64,000 nt of DNA from JAZKID01 sp963714065 (lineage in GTDB: Bacteria > Pseudomonadota > Alphaproteobacteria > Rhizobiales > UBA4765), in contig OY970226.1 of NCBI GenBank assembly GCA_963714065.1, positions 868,001 through 932,000 of the forward strand, read 5' to 3'. Below, one piece after another: positions 10,684 through 18,848 of this stretch (position 1 is its first letter; each line of letters opens with the position of its first letter). Below the pieces are notes generated by a model. It had not been told where the DNA came from. It saw nothing but the letters and a program-made list of their open reading frames with translations, and searched no databases. The translations under genes were made by a program, and so were the position numbers.

Positions 10684-11973
10684 TTATTCTCTTTTCAGGC
10701 TTGCGGTAAGATCCGCCAGCTTGTCGAGAAATGAAAATGACGAAGTTTTGATTTTCTTCGTTTCGGCGCGCCGCAGAAGAATACTTGTGATGCTGCGCAA
10801 TTCTTCCACGGCTCTTGCCGTTTTCTGCACTTCGGCAAGCATCTGGCCGTTATTGGCCGCCGTGCCGAAAAGTTGAACGTCGAAGGGTATAATCCCGATC
10901 GGTTCTATATCGAGAGCGCGCGCGAAATCGGTCGGCTTGATTTCCGGACGTTTGAGCATGCCGACCTGGTTCAAGACCAGCTTCGGTTCCGGATCATTCT
11001 GCCGCGCAAGTTTCAAGGTATCGATAAGGTTCTTGGCGTTGCGCAAATTCGCAAGATCCGGCGCGGCGACGATGACGACCTCGTCCGAAGAAGCAAGTGT
11101 CCGCTTCGACCAGGCCGTCCACATATGCGGCACGTCTAGAATGGTCCATGGCGCCGCGCCGCGCGCGCAATCGATCACGTTATCGACGGCACCTTCAGAA
11201 AGATCGTAGGAGCGCTCGAGCGTTGCGGGTGCGGCAAGCATATGCAGCTGCTCTGCGCACGACGTCAGCAGCCTGTCGAAGAAATTGCTGTCCAGTCTTT
11301 CATGCGCATAAATGGCATCGGCAATTCCTTGCGGCGGATCGAGATTGAAATCGAGATTGGCCGTACCGAACGGCAGATCGAGATCGGCTATCACCGTTTC
11401 CGTGCCGTATTCGTGCGAGATCAACCAGGAAATATTATGTGCCACGACGGAGGAGCCAACACCGCCCTTTGCGCCGACAACAGCAATGGTTTTTCCCATC
11501 GGCTTTGCCTTCGGGTCGACATAAAGACGCGAGATGATTTCGAGAATATCGTGCGCCTGCAGCGGCGTTACGACATATTCGCTGATACCGCGCTGGATCA
11601 GCTCGCGATAAAGATATACGTCGTTGACATGGCCGATGACCACGACTTTCGTGCTCGGATCGCAAACCGTGGCAAACTGTTCGAGATCGTGCAGGAATTT
11701 TTCTCTTTTTTCCGTCGTCTCGATGATGACGAGATTGGGGGTCGGCGCGTTGCGATAGAACTCGACCGCGGCGTTCAACCCGCCCGTCTGTACCTTCAGA
11801 TGCGAGCGCGACATACGGCGGTCGCTGGCGGCTTCCTCCATCGCCACGGTGATTTCGTGGGTTTCGCAAAAACTCTGGATGGTGATGCGCGGAATTGGCG
11901 CGATCTCGCGCCCGCGACCGTAAGCCGCCTCCTCCTGCCCGCCTGTTTGTGGATTTCGTCCTGCTACCTTCAT
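10684..11973 (-). CDS. cpaE: TadZ/CpaE, ParA-like pilus localisation ATPase
   Basis: 429 aa with a receiver-like N-domain (VIIETTEKREKFLHDLEQF, VVIGHVND, GISEYVVTPLQ) and a ParA/MinD-type domain. The Walker A is KGGVGSSVVAHN, which lacks the usual second lysine, as is typical of CpaE/TadZ. TadZ marks the assembly site, usually a cell pole. The gene starts one base after the cpaD stop. Confidence 0.92.
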   Translation of the reverse strand: MKVAGRNPQTGGQEEAAYGRGREIAPIPRITIQSFCETHEITVAMEEAASDRRMSRSHLKVQTGGLNAAVEFYRNAPTPNLVIIETTEKREKFLHDLEQFATVCDPSTKVVVIGHVNDVYLYRELIQRGISEYVVTPLQAHDILEIISRLYVDPKAKPMGKTIAVVGAKGGVGSSVVAHNISWLISHEYGTETVIADLDLPFGTANLDFNLDPPQGIADAIYAHERLDSNFFDRLLTSCAEQLHMLAAPATLERSYDLSEGAVDNVIDCARGAAPWTILDVPHMWTAWSKRTLASSDEVVIVAAPDLANLRNAKNLIDTLKLARQNDPEPKLVLNQVGMLKRPEIKPTDFARALDIEPIGIIPFDVQLFGTAANNGQMLAEVQKTARAVEELRSITSILLRRAETKKIKTSSFSFLDKLADLTASLKRE

Positions 11974-11974
11974 A

Positions 11975-12691
11975 TTACGAACCCGAGGCGCCCGAGGTGG
12001 AGGAGCCGCCCTTCAGCTCTTTATTGCCAGATTTATTGAATTGATCGAGAACGGTCGCACGCCGCGTGGCGCTAGTATTGTTCATCGGCCTTGGTGCAAC
12101 CAGATCGTCCGGATTTGCCAGCTGCGCTGCGAAATTATTCTGCGTCGAGCAGCCGAAATTCTCGTAATGCAGATTGCGGTAATCGATATCGATATCGCCA
12201 TTGGCGCTGCAGATCGAAGACACGGTTGCGCGAACGCGGCGATAGGAAAGCAGCAGCGGCGGCGTGGTTGTGCCGGGCCCTCCCTGATAGGGGCGGAAGA
12301 TGATTGCCTTGGCCGGCAGGCCTTGGCTTATCAGAATCTGGCGCACTTCGCGTGCCGTGCTGGCGGCCTGCTTCTCGTTCACCGTGCCTGCCGGTATGTT
12401 GACCGCAAGCACGCCCTCGCCGTCGGAACGGAATGCCTGCCCGAAAGCTTCGACCTGCTGTCGCTCGAGGCCGTTGATGCGGCTGCCCGCAACGCTGACC
12501 CTGATTGTCGTGCTCTCCGTCGCTGTCGTCGGCTGGATGGGATGCCGGGACTCATAGGTTACGGGCATGGGGTTTTCGTCATCGAGCCATGAATCGATCG
12601 GATCGTGACCACAGCCTGCAAGGCCGAGCGTGAACAGCACGGCGGCGATCTTGCCGCCGGAATGGATGTGTCGAAGACCTGTTTTTTTCAT
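11975..12691 (-). CDS. cpaD: CpaD pilus biogenesis lipoprotein
   Basis: 238 aa with a lipoprotein signal and lipobox LAGC (acylated Cys about 27). The mature part matches the CpaD family (RINGLERQQVEAFGQAF, later FGCSTQNNFAAQLANPDDLVAPR). CpaD is an outer-membrane accessory factor for the CpaC secretin. It lies between cpaC and cpaE as usual. Confidence 0.9.
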   Translation of the reverse strand: MKKTGLRHIHSGGKIAAVLFTLGLAGCGHDPIDSWLDDENPMPVTYESRHPIQPTTATESTTIRVSVAGSRINGLERQQVEAFGQAFRSDGEGVLAVNIPAGTVNEKQAASTAREVRQILISQGLPAKAIIFRPYQGGPGTTTPPLLLSYRRVRATVSSICSANGDIDIDYRNLHYENFGCSTQNNFAAQLANPDDLVAPRPMNNTSATRRATVLDQFNKSGNKELKGGSSTSGASGS

Positions 12692-12718
12692 CTTGCGCTC
12701 GCTTTGTACCTGGCACGC

Positions 12719-14341
12719 TTATTCATAAATAAACCCGAAGGGCCCTTTGTATTGCCCCTTTGGACTATCGTCGCCCTTGACGCCGTAAACCTTGTTCAGC
12801 TTGCCCCACAACAGCATCGCAGGATCGGACGCGTTGACGAACCCATCTGTCGGCAGGGCAAGTTCCTTGCGCGCCACAGGATTGACAATATAGGGCGTGA
12901 CGATCACGACCAGCTCGGTCTGGTTCGTCAAAAATTCTTCGCTTGAAAACAGTCGGCCCAGAATCGGCAGCTTGCGCAGTCCGGGAATGCCCTTCACAGC
13001 GGCCTTCGTTGTGTCGCGCAGAAGGCCTGCAATCATCATCGATCCTCCCGAGGGAAGCTCGAGGGCCGTTTCCGCACGGCGCACATCGAAGCCCGGAATT
13101 TTTCCGCCGTTGCCTGTCGGCACGGAAACGTTATCGTTGATTTCGGATACTTCGGTTCTGACGCGCACAGAAATGCGGCCCTCCGAAAGCACCACGGGGT
13201 TGAATGCGAGACCCACGCCGAAATCCTTGAACTGTACGGTCGGCGTTCCCGACGTGCGATCGACGCCGGTCACGATGGGCAGCTCGCCTCCGGCCAGGAA
13301 GTTCGCCTCTTCGCCGGAAATTGCCGTCAGCGTCGGTTCGGCCAGGATTTTGGACAGCCCGGATTTTTCAAGAGCCTGAACCGTTGCGCTCGCGCTCATT
13401 TTTCCGAACTGGTGCGTCATCGGCAATGCGAAGGTTGCAATCGCACCGCCGGCGCCGGTCAGCGTCGTTAAATCGGGGACGGCATTGCCCATCGAAAAGA
13501 AATTGCCTTGCGGGCCCCAGCCCGGCGTGAAGCCGCTCGCATCGGGGGTCGTGGCTTTTTCCGTGGCGCCTGCGTAATTATCGGTCAAGCCATATTGTTT
13601 GCCGTTCAGATCGACGCCGATCTGCTTGAGCGCGTCCCTGTTCACTTCGGCGATGATGACACGCAATTGCACCTGATCCTTGCCGAGAATACGCAATGCA
13701 TTGACCACATTGCCGCTGGCGCTGGAAGATTTTCCTGCTGTCGCATTTCCGGACAAGCCTGCCGACAGGGAGGTCGTTGCACCTCCGCTCTGCGACAGGA
13801 ATTTGGTCGCAACATCGACCGCCGTCTGCGCATCCGCTGCGGATGCGACCGAACCGTTCAGGATAACATTTTCGCCCACGCCTTCGGCGCGCACATTGGT
13901 GCTTGGGAAAATACGCGCCAGCGTACGGTTCAGTCCTTCAAGATCGCGCTCGACGACAAGATCGATGGAAGCGATCTGGCGCGATGTCTCGTCGAAAAAG
14001 AAAATATTGGTGGAACCCACGCCCTTGCCGGTCAGGAAAACGCGGCGTTGCGAGCGCACGATCACATCGGCAATCGCCGGATTGGAAACAAGAATGTCTT
14101 TCGCATCGCCGGGCAATTCGAGAATGATGGATTTGCTGACCCCGATTTTGATTTCACGAGCACGCCCACCATCGATGATGCGCGTGCTAGTGTCGGCAGC
14201 CTGCGATTTGTTGCGGCCCGGCACGTCCGCGCTGCTTACGCCGTTCGGCATGAGGCAGATGGCTGCGCAAATACAGGCTAGTATTCCAATCCGGAATTTC
14301 GATGTCATGACACGGAACTTTCTTGATCTCATTTTCGTCAT
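12719..14341 (-). CDS. cpaC: CpaC/RcpA outer-membrane secretin of the Tad pilus
   Basis: 540 aa. A signal peptide lies in GILACICAAICLMPNGVSSA. The pilus-formation N-domain (LELPGDAKDILVSNPAIADVIV, GKGVGSTNIFFFD), a BON-like segment and the secretin domain (LAEPTLTAISGEEANFLAGGELPI, GVGLAFNPVVLSEG, VKGIPGLRKLPILGRLF) follow. It forms the outer-membrane channel for the pilus. The ATG at 14341 overlaps the cpaB stop as ATGA; an inner ATG at 14308, just before the signal peptide, is also possible. Confidence 0.93.
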   Translation of the reverse strand: MTKMRSRKFRVMTSKFRIGILACICAAICLMPNGVSSADVPGRNKSQAADTSTRIIDGGRAREIKIGVSKSIILELPGDAKDILVSNPAIADVIVRSQRRVFLTGKGVGSTNIFFFDETSRQIASIDLVVERDLEGLNRTLARIFPSTNVRAEGVGENVILNGSVASAADAQTAVDVATKFLSQSGGATTSLSAGLSGNATAGKSSSASGNVVNALRILGKDQVQLRVIIAEVNRDALKQIGVDLNGKQYGLTDNYAGATEKATTPDASGFTPGWGPQGNFFSMGNAVPDLTTLTGAGGAIATFALPMTHQFGKMSASATVQALEKSGLSKILAEPTLTAISGEEANFLAGGELPIVTGVDRTSGTPTVQFKDFGVGLAFNPVVLSEGRISVRVRTEVSEINDNVSVPTGNGGKIPGFDVRRAETALELPSGGSMMIAGLLRDTTKAAVKGIPGLRKLPILGRLFSSEEFLTNQTELVVIVTPYIVNPVARKELALPTDGFVNASDPAMLLWGKLNKVYGVKGDDSPKGQYKGPFGFIYE

Positions 14342-15162
14342 CTGCTCACCGGTACCTGAAGTGGAATGCCAAAACGTATGATGGTAACGGAACCGGCCGG
14401 CTCTTCGGCCCTGCGCAAATCCGGCCCGTCGGACGATCCGCTGCCCGGCGGATTTTTCGCAAGATCGGCAAGACTGCGCAGAACCAGCGAAAGTTCGCCA
14501 AGCTGTTTGGCCATGGCAAGGCTTTCCGTCTGCCGCGGCGACAGCTCAAGCGTGGCGGTGCGTCCGACTACGACTTTCTCGCCATCCTTTTCCTGGATGG
14601 TCTGGTCGATGGCCATAACGCGGATATTGGACATAATGATCTCGCTGATCACATTGTCGCGGCCGCTGTTTGTCGTCGCACGTTCTTTTCTCGTCAGGAG
14701 GACATCGACGCGGTCGTTCGGCAAAATAAATCCGCCGGCGCTTGTTTCGGGAGAAATGGACAGGGCAATCGCACGCATGCCTTGCGGCAGCAACGCCGCC
14801 ATCACGCCACCTCTGTCGCCCTTTGCCACCCTCGCGCTGTTGACGGGGTCTCCCGCCGAAAACGTGGTGCGGGCTACCGAATTCGAGTAATCGTCGATTC
14901 CCTTCGGGTTGGCGGCCTTGGTGACATAGAACTTTGCGACCGAATCCTTGGGCCAAAGCCGCCAGGCCATGTTTTGCGGGGTCAGGGTGGCACCGATCGG
15001 CACATTCTTGGTGACGACGAGAATCTCTTCGACCGGAGGCCCTTGTGCCTCCACGGTTTTTTCTATGACGATCGTCTTGGGCGCCTTGCTGCCGGAAAGC
15101 ATGAAAGCGCCAACCCCGGCCACAATGGCAAGTCCGGCAACAATAAGCTGGGCGCGTTTCAT
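14338..15162 (-). CDS. cpaB: CpaB/RcpC pilus assembly protein with SAF domain
   Basis: 274 aa. An N-terminal membrane anchor (LIVAGLAIVAGVGAFML) is followed by a SAF domain (VPIGATLTPQNMAWRLWP, RTTFSAGDPVNSARVA) and a conserved region (ILPNDRVDVLLTRKE, RTATLELSPRQTESLAMAKQLG). CpaB is a periplasmic component linked to the secretin. The 3' end overlaps cpaC by 4 nt, so the two are translationally coupled. Confidence 0.92.
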   Translation of the reverse strand: MKRAQLIVAGLAIVAGVGAFMLSGSKAPKTIVIEKTVEAQGPPVEEILVVTKNVPIGATLTPQNMAWRLWPKDSVAKFYVTKAANPKGIDDYSNSVARTTFSAGDPVNSARVAKGDRGGVMAALLPQGMRAIALSISPETSAGGFILPNDRVDVLLTRKERATTNSGRDNVISEIIMSNIRVMAIDQTIQEKDGEKVVVGRTATLELSPRQTESLAMAKQLGELSLVLRSLADLAKNPPGSGSSDGPDLRRAEEPAGSVTIIRFGIPLQVPVSR

Positions 15163-15295
15163 GACTTAAACCCTCACAACACGACTCGCCGCAAGAGGCA
15201 GCAAATGCGCAGTCAGTTTAGAGGGCGAATGGTCAAATTAAGGTTAACAATGTGTTGGGCAGTTGAGTTAATGCAAAGTTATTATGTAAATCCGA

Positions 15296-15814
15296 CTATT
15301 TAAGCGCCAGGGCAAAGACGGCCGTATCGGGATAGACAATGAGCGCGGCAGAAGCCAGCGCAATGCCATAAGGAATGCCCTGTTTCTGATCATGCAGGCG
15401 TACAATCCAGGTCTTTCGAGCAAGGCTGTCGGGCAGGCTGAGCGTCCGTCCATACAGGATAAGCAGGGTCAAGGCGCCGCCAAGATAGGCTGAGACAAGC
15501 AAATAATTATAAAGCTGCGGCGTCATGCCGAACCATAAAGCCGTGCAGGCGGCAAGCTTGGCATCGCCGCCGCCAATCCAGCCGAAAGCAAAGCACAAGA
15601 ACGCAAGCAGCAGGATCAGGGAAAACGCCATGACGTGATAGGCAAGGTCGCCAAGAGCGAAGCCGCCAAGAACGGCAACCACAAAAAATAAAACGATACA
15701 GGCAATCTGCAGCCAGTTGGCAATCGTCATGCTGACAAGATCGCTGCAAGCGGCAAAGGCCATCAATGCCGGGAAGGCTCCGAAAACAATGATTTGCAGC
15801 AGAAAGGCGCTCAT
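15296..15814 (-). CDS. cpaA: Prepilin peptidase CpaA/TadV
   Basis: 172 aa and almost entirely hydrophobic, with about five or six membrane helices. The two aspartates of the aspartic prepilin peptidases are visible in AACSDLVSMTI (about 24) and GGGDAKLAA (about 80). It cleaves the leader of the Flp pilins and probably of the TadE/G pseudopilins. It follows the two pilin genes on the same strand. Confidence 0.93.
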   Translation of the reverse strand: MSAFLLQIIVFGAFPALMAFAACSDLVSMTIANWLQIACIVLFFVVAVLGGFALGDLAYHVMAFSLILLLAFLCFAFGWIGGGDAKLAACTALWFGMTPQLYNYLLVSAYLGGALTLLILYGRTLSLPDSLARKTWIVRLHDQKQGIPYGIALASAALIVYPDTAVFALALK

Positions 15815-15863
15815 GTATCAGCCAATATCTGCCCTAGAATCGAGAATGTTGATTGAGAAAGGA

Positions 15864-16031
15864 TTAATCCAGCGCGTCGTTGACGTTAGCGGCCATATTA
15901 TCGTATTTGCCCTGCACATTGCCGCCCACATTGTTGATCGCGGCAAAAACGGCGAGCGCAATGCCCGCAGCGATCAGACTATACTCAATAGCTGTGGCGC
16001 CCGAAGTGCATCCGATAAAGCGGCGAAACAT
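15864..16031 (-). CDS. Flp/PilA-type pilin, second copy
   Basis: 55 aa, short enough to be missed by ordinary gene calling. The reading begins MFRRFIGCTSGATAIEYSL. The class III (Flp) leader is cleaved after the G of TSG|ATAIEY, with the E and Y at positions 5 and 6 of the mature pilin. A hydrophobic helix (IAAGIALAVFAAINNVG) follows. It lies just upstream of cpaA and downstream of a hairpin terminator that separates it from the other pilin. It carries a cysteine in the leader, unlike the first copy. Confidence 0.9.
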   Translation of the reverse strand: MFRRFIGCTSGATAIEYSLIAAGIALAVFAAINNVGGNVQGKYDNMAANVNDALD

Positions 16032-16085
16032 CTGTTTCAATTGCGGCTCCTTTTGGCGCCAGCGCTGCTCAAGCTGCAGGTGCGC

Positions 16086-16122
16086 AAAAAAGGAAAGGCT
16101 GCTAATTGCAGCCTTTCCTTTT
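16086..16122 (-). terminator. Intrinsic terminator between the two pilin genes
   Basis: A perfect 15-bp inverted repeat (16088-16102 with 16108-16122) has a 5-nt loop. In minus-strand transcription its 3' arm runs into six T residues (complement of 16086-16091). It lies six bases after the first pilin stop. It should end most transcripts after that pilin and let a fraction read into the second pilin and the cpa genes. Confidence 0.85.
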
Positions 16123-16128
16123 GAAGGC

Positions 16129-16290
16129 TTAGTTCAGGTTGCCTGCAACGTTATTGAAGAGGTTGCTCAGGCTATTACCGACGCTATTCACGGCGGCAAT
16201 AATGACAACCGCGATGCCTGCGGCGATGAGGCCGTATTCAATGGCGGTTGCACCCGACTCGTCCTTGACGAAACGCTGAAAGAGATTCAT
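16129..16290 (-). CDS. Flp/PilA major pilin
   Basis: 53 aa, starting MNLFQRFVKDESGATAIEYG. The type IVb (Flp) cleavage site is ESG|ATAIEY, and the helix is LIAAGIAVVIIAAVNSVG. It is the promoter-proximal gene of the Tad unit and is followed at once by a strong hairpin, as expected of a structural pilin made in excess of the machinery. The two pilins share the cleavage site and helix but differ at both ends. Confidence 0.93.
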   Translation of the reverse strand: MNLFQRFVKDESGATAIEYGLIAAGIAVVIIAAVNSVGNSLSNLFNNVAGNLN

Positions 16291-16560
16291 GACTTAACTC
16301 CCAAACTTGACGCGACAAAATGTTCGCGCCCAATCGTTTCGACCACCGCGAACTCGTGTGGAAACTAACACGGAAGTTATTTTTTTATGGTTAAACCCGG
16401 CAAGCAGCGTCTGATTTCGTAAAATTTATTTTCGCCTGCGCGGGATAGCCTCGCAAAATATGTATGACATTATATTCGTCTGCCGCCGGTATGCCGAATT
16501 AGCGTTTTTTTCATGCTTTTCGATAACACTTGGTTCACCATAAGTGCGGAAAGGTCCATC

Positions 16561-17058
16561 ATGCCCAAGTCCCAGTTCAAGTTGTGCGGTTTGAAAACAC
16601 TGAGTATGGCGGCAAGCCTGGCTGCCGCGTTCCTGATCATGACTCCGGCACATGCCGAGGAAAACGTGCGGCAGATCTTCCGCGTCATGCTCGACGAAGC
16701 ACGACTTCTGCGTCTCGATGCGCCCGTGCAAACGCTTGTGATCGGCAACGCCGCGATTGCCGATGCTTCGGTCAATGACGGCAAAACCATCATCATTACG
16801 GGAAAAGCGTTCGGTACGACCAATCTTATCGCACTGAACCGCAACAACGAGATCATCGCCGAGCGCCAGATCCAGGTGCAGCAGCCGGAATCTTCCATTC
16901 TTACAGTCCAGCGCGGCCCGGCTAGCGAATCCTATTCCTGCGCACCGAAATGCAAACCCACCCCCATACTTGGCGACGACAATACATTCTTCAGCAACAC
17001 GATCAGCCAATCGGGCAGCAGAAACGGCTGGGCACAAGGCGGATCAAGCGGGAAATGA
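16561..17058 (+). CDS. Exported pilus-formation N-domain protein (stand-alone CpaC N-domain)
   Basis: 165 aa from the ATG at 16561, with GGAAAGG just upstream. A signal peptide ends near PAHA. The body (VMLDEARLLRLDAPVQTLVIGNAAIADASV, then GKAFGTTNLIALNRNNEIIAE) is the pilus-formation N-terminal domain otherwise found at the start of the CpaC secretin. No secretin domain follows; the tail is polar with two cysteines (SCAPKC). It is probably a periplasmic accessory of the secretin. It is divergent from the pilins over a 270-nt gap. Confidence 0.85.
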   Translation: MPKSQFKLCGLKTLSMAASLAAAFLIMTPAHAEENVRQIFRVMLDEARLLRLDAPVQTLVIGNAAIADASVNDGKTIIITGKAFGTTNLIALNRNNEIIAERQIQVQQPESSILTVQRGPASESYSCAPKCKPTPILGDDNTFFSNTISQSGSRNGWAQGGSSGK

Positions 17059-17179
17059 GCCCTGATCCTGTTTCCGGAACGATAAAGTTCGAAGCAGCTT
17101 CCTAACTTTTTCTTATGTTTTCCCCTGCTATTAATATGTCTGCACGCGCAGGCTTTGCGCGGGCCCGTTGGAGTTTGCA

Positions 17180-17845
17180 ATGCGTTCCCCCGTGCGTTCC
17201 TTTTGGCCAAGAACGGCAATATCAAGAACGGCGATATTTCGGCATGTCATTCCGGCTTGGCTATGTTTGCCGGTCAGAAAATTCCAGAAAAGCCAGGACG
17301 GCGTCACAGCCATCGAATTTGGGCTGATTGCGGTGCCCTTCTTTGCGATGCTGACGGCGATCATAGAAGTCGGACTGTATTTTTTCGCAAGCCAGGTTTT
17401 CGACAGCGGCTTTCGCGATGCCGCGCGCATGATCCGCACCGGGCAGGCCGTCTCGTGGACCCGCGAAAAATTCATCAGCAACAGCGAACCCACCGCGCTC
17501 GACATGTGCAAGATCGTGAATCAGCATTCAGGCCTGTTCGATTGCTCGCGCATATTCGCCGAGCGGACAATCTTGGCTTCGTATGGAGCGGCAAATGCCA
17601 ACCTGCCGCTTCTGGACGGCAATCTCGATACGGCTACGATCAATAGTGCAGCCAACTGGGCGTGCCCCGAAGGCGAGCAAATCGTTCAGGTGCGCGCTTT
17701 CTACGAATGGCCGTCTTATGCCAATCTTTTAGGCTCCTCGCTGCTCAGCGGCGGGCACGGGCTTGCCGACGGCAATATTCTGATTGCCGCAACGGCTATT
17801 TTCAAGACAGAGCCCTTCGGGCACATAGATTGCGATGCGCCATGA
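17180..17845 (+). CDS. TadE-family pseudopilin
   Basis: 221 aa; the ATG at 17180 is preceded by GGAG. A basic N-terminus leads to the TadE motif SQDGVTAIEFGLIAVPFFAML, with G|VTAIEF as the prepilin peptidase site, and one hydrophobic helix. The rest is periplasmic with paired cysteines (DMCKIV, FDCSR, WACPEG). TadE-type pseudopilins form a minor complex required for Flp pili. The stop overlaps the next start as ATGA. Confidence 0.85.
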   Translation: MRSPVRSFWPRTAISRTAIFRHVIPAWLCLPVRKFQKSQDGVTAIEFGLIAVPFFAMLTAIIEVGLYFFASQVFDSGFRDAARMIRTGQAVSWTREKFISNSEPTALDMCKIVNQHSGLFDCSRIFAERTILASYGAANANLPLLDGNLDTATINSAANWACPEGEQIVQVRAFYEWPSYANLLGSSLLSGGHGLADGNILIAATAIFKTEPFGHIDCDAP

Positions 17846-18801
17846 TGAAACATTTGCGTCACATTCTTTACGCGGTCCCTGCCGCCTTTATCGAAAACAA
17901 GCGCGCGGTGGCTGCCGTCGAATTCGCCCTGATCCTGCCGGTGATGGTGGTGATTTACGTATCGACCGTGGAAATCAGCATGGCGGTTGCCGTGCAGCGC
18001 AAGGTTGCGATTACCGCAGGCACGCTCGGCGATCTCGTTGCGCAGCAGTCGAGCGTCACCGACGGCCCGAGCGGTTCGCTTGCCGATATTCTCAGCGTGA
18101 CCAGAGCCGTCATGCTTCCCTATAAGGATTTCAATGCAAACGTCACGGCGACCGTGACGTCCGTGAAAATGGATGGCACCGGCAATGCGACCGTCGACTG
18201 GAGCAAAAGCTGGAAAGTCGCGCATGGCGATCTTGTAGACGGCCCCTATAATCACGGTGATTCTTACGATTTGTCTGCCGCTCCGGATCTAGAAGTTGCG
18301 AACACATCGATCATCGTTGCCGAATTCAATTACGAATATACGTCGCCTCTGGGTTATATTTTCACCACGGCGCGTCCGATGACGCATAAAACCTATTTCC
18401 GCCCGAGGCTCGTTCCGAATATCGAAATGGCGGGAACCGCTCCCACGACCGCGTGGACCCTTGCGACAACAGGGCCCATATCGACACATATCAATCCGAA
18501 CTATGCCGGCTACGGCACCGAATATGCCATGGCCCCACGCGGTCTCATGAGTATAGACGAAAATGGGATAGGCGAGATTCAACTAGTGCCTCAAGATCTG
18601 CAAAACGCCTGGTATTGCGATACCGGCCAGACGGTCGTAGGCCCTGGCGGCGTAATTCAGCCTCTCTGCAATCATCTGGCCGCAGGTAGCGGCGGCGGCA
18701 GTTCCCTGCCCTGCTTTGCTTCCGATTCGCGGGAAGTATACTGGAACGACCATTGGACGCCTCTCTGCTATGCGCCGCAAAGAGAGCCGAATGCCGAATA
18801 A
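17842..18801 (+). CDS. TadE/TadG-like pseudopilin
   Basis: 319 aa, starting MMKHLRH at the ATGA overlap. The N-terminal motif ENKRAVAAVEFALILPVMVV is the TadE/G signature (A|VAAVEFAL). A single membrane helix and a periplasmic domain of about 270 residues follow. The C-terminal end is cysteine-rich (WYCDT, PLCNH, PCFAS, PLCYAP). It is shorter than classical TadG (usually above 400 aa) and has no von Willebrand domain that I can see. It is coupled to the preceding pseudopilin. Confidence 0.8.
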   Translation: MMKHLRHILYAVPAAFIENKRAVAAVEFALILPVMVVIYVSTVEISMAVAVQRKVAITAGTLGDLVAQQSSVTDGPSGSLADILSVTRAVMLPYKDFNANVTATVTSVKMDGTGNATVDWSKSWKVAHGDLVDGPYNHGDSYDLSAAPDLEVANTSIIVAEFNYEYTSPLGYIFTTARPMTHKTYFRPRLVPNIEMAGTAPTTAWTLATTGPISTHINPNYAGYGTEYAMAPRGLMSIDENGIGEIQLVPQDLQNAWYCDTGQTVVGPGGVIQPLCNHLAAGSGGGSSLPCFASDSREVYWNDHWTPLCYAPQREPNAE

Positions 18802-18848
18802 GGCTTCATAATCCCCCGTTAGGAACTCTCAGGCACATTCGTGAGGCT

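Noticed and set aside
16375..16400. Possible CtrA half-site (TTAA preceded by a T-rich stretch) upstream of the pilins
   Set aside because: The partner TTAA at the right distance is missing.
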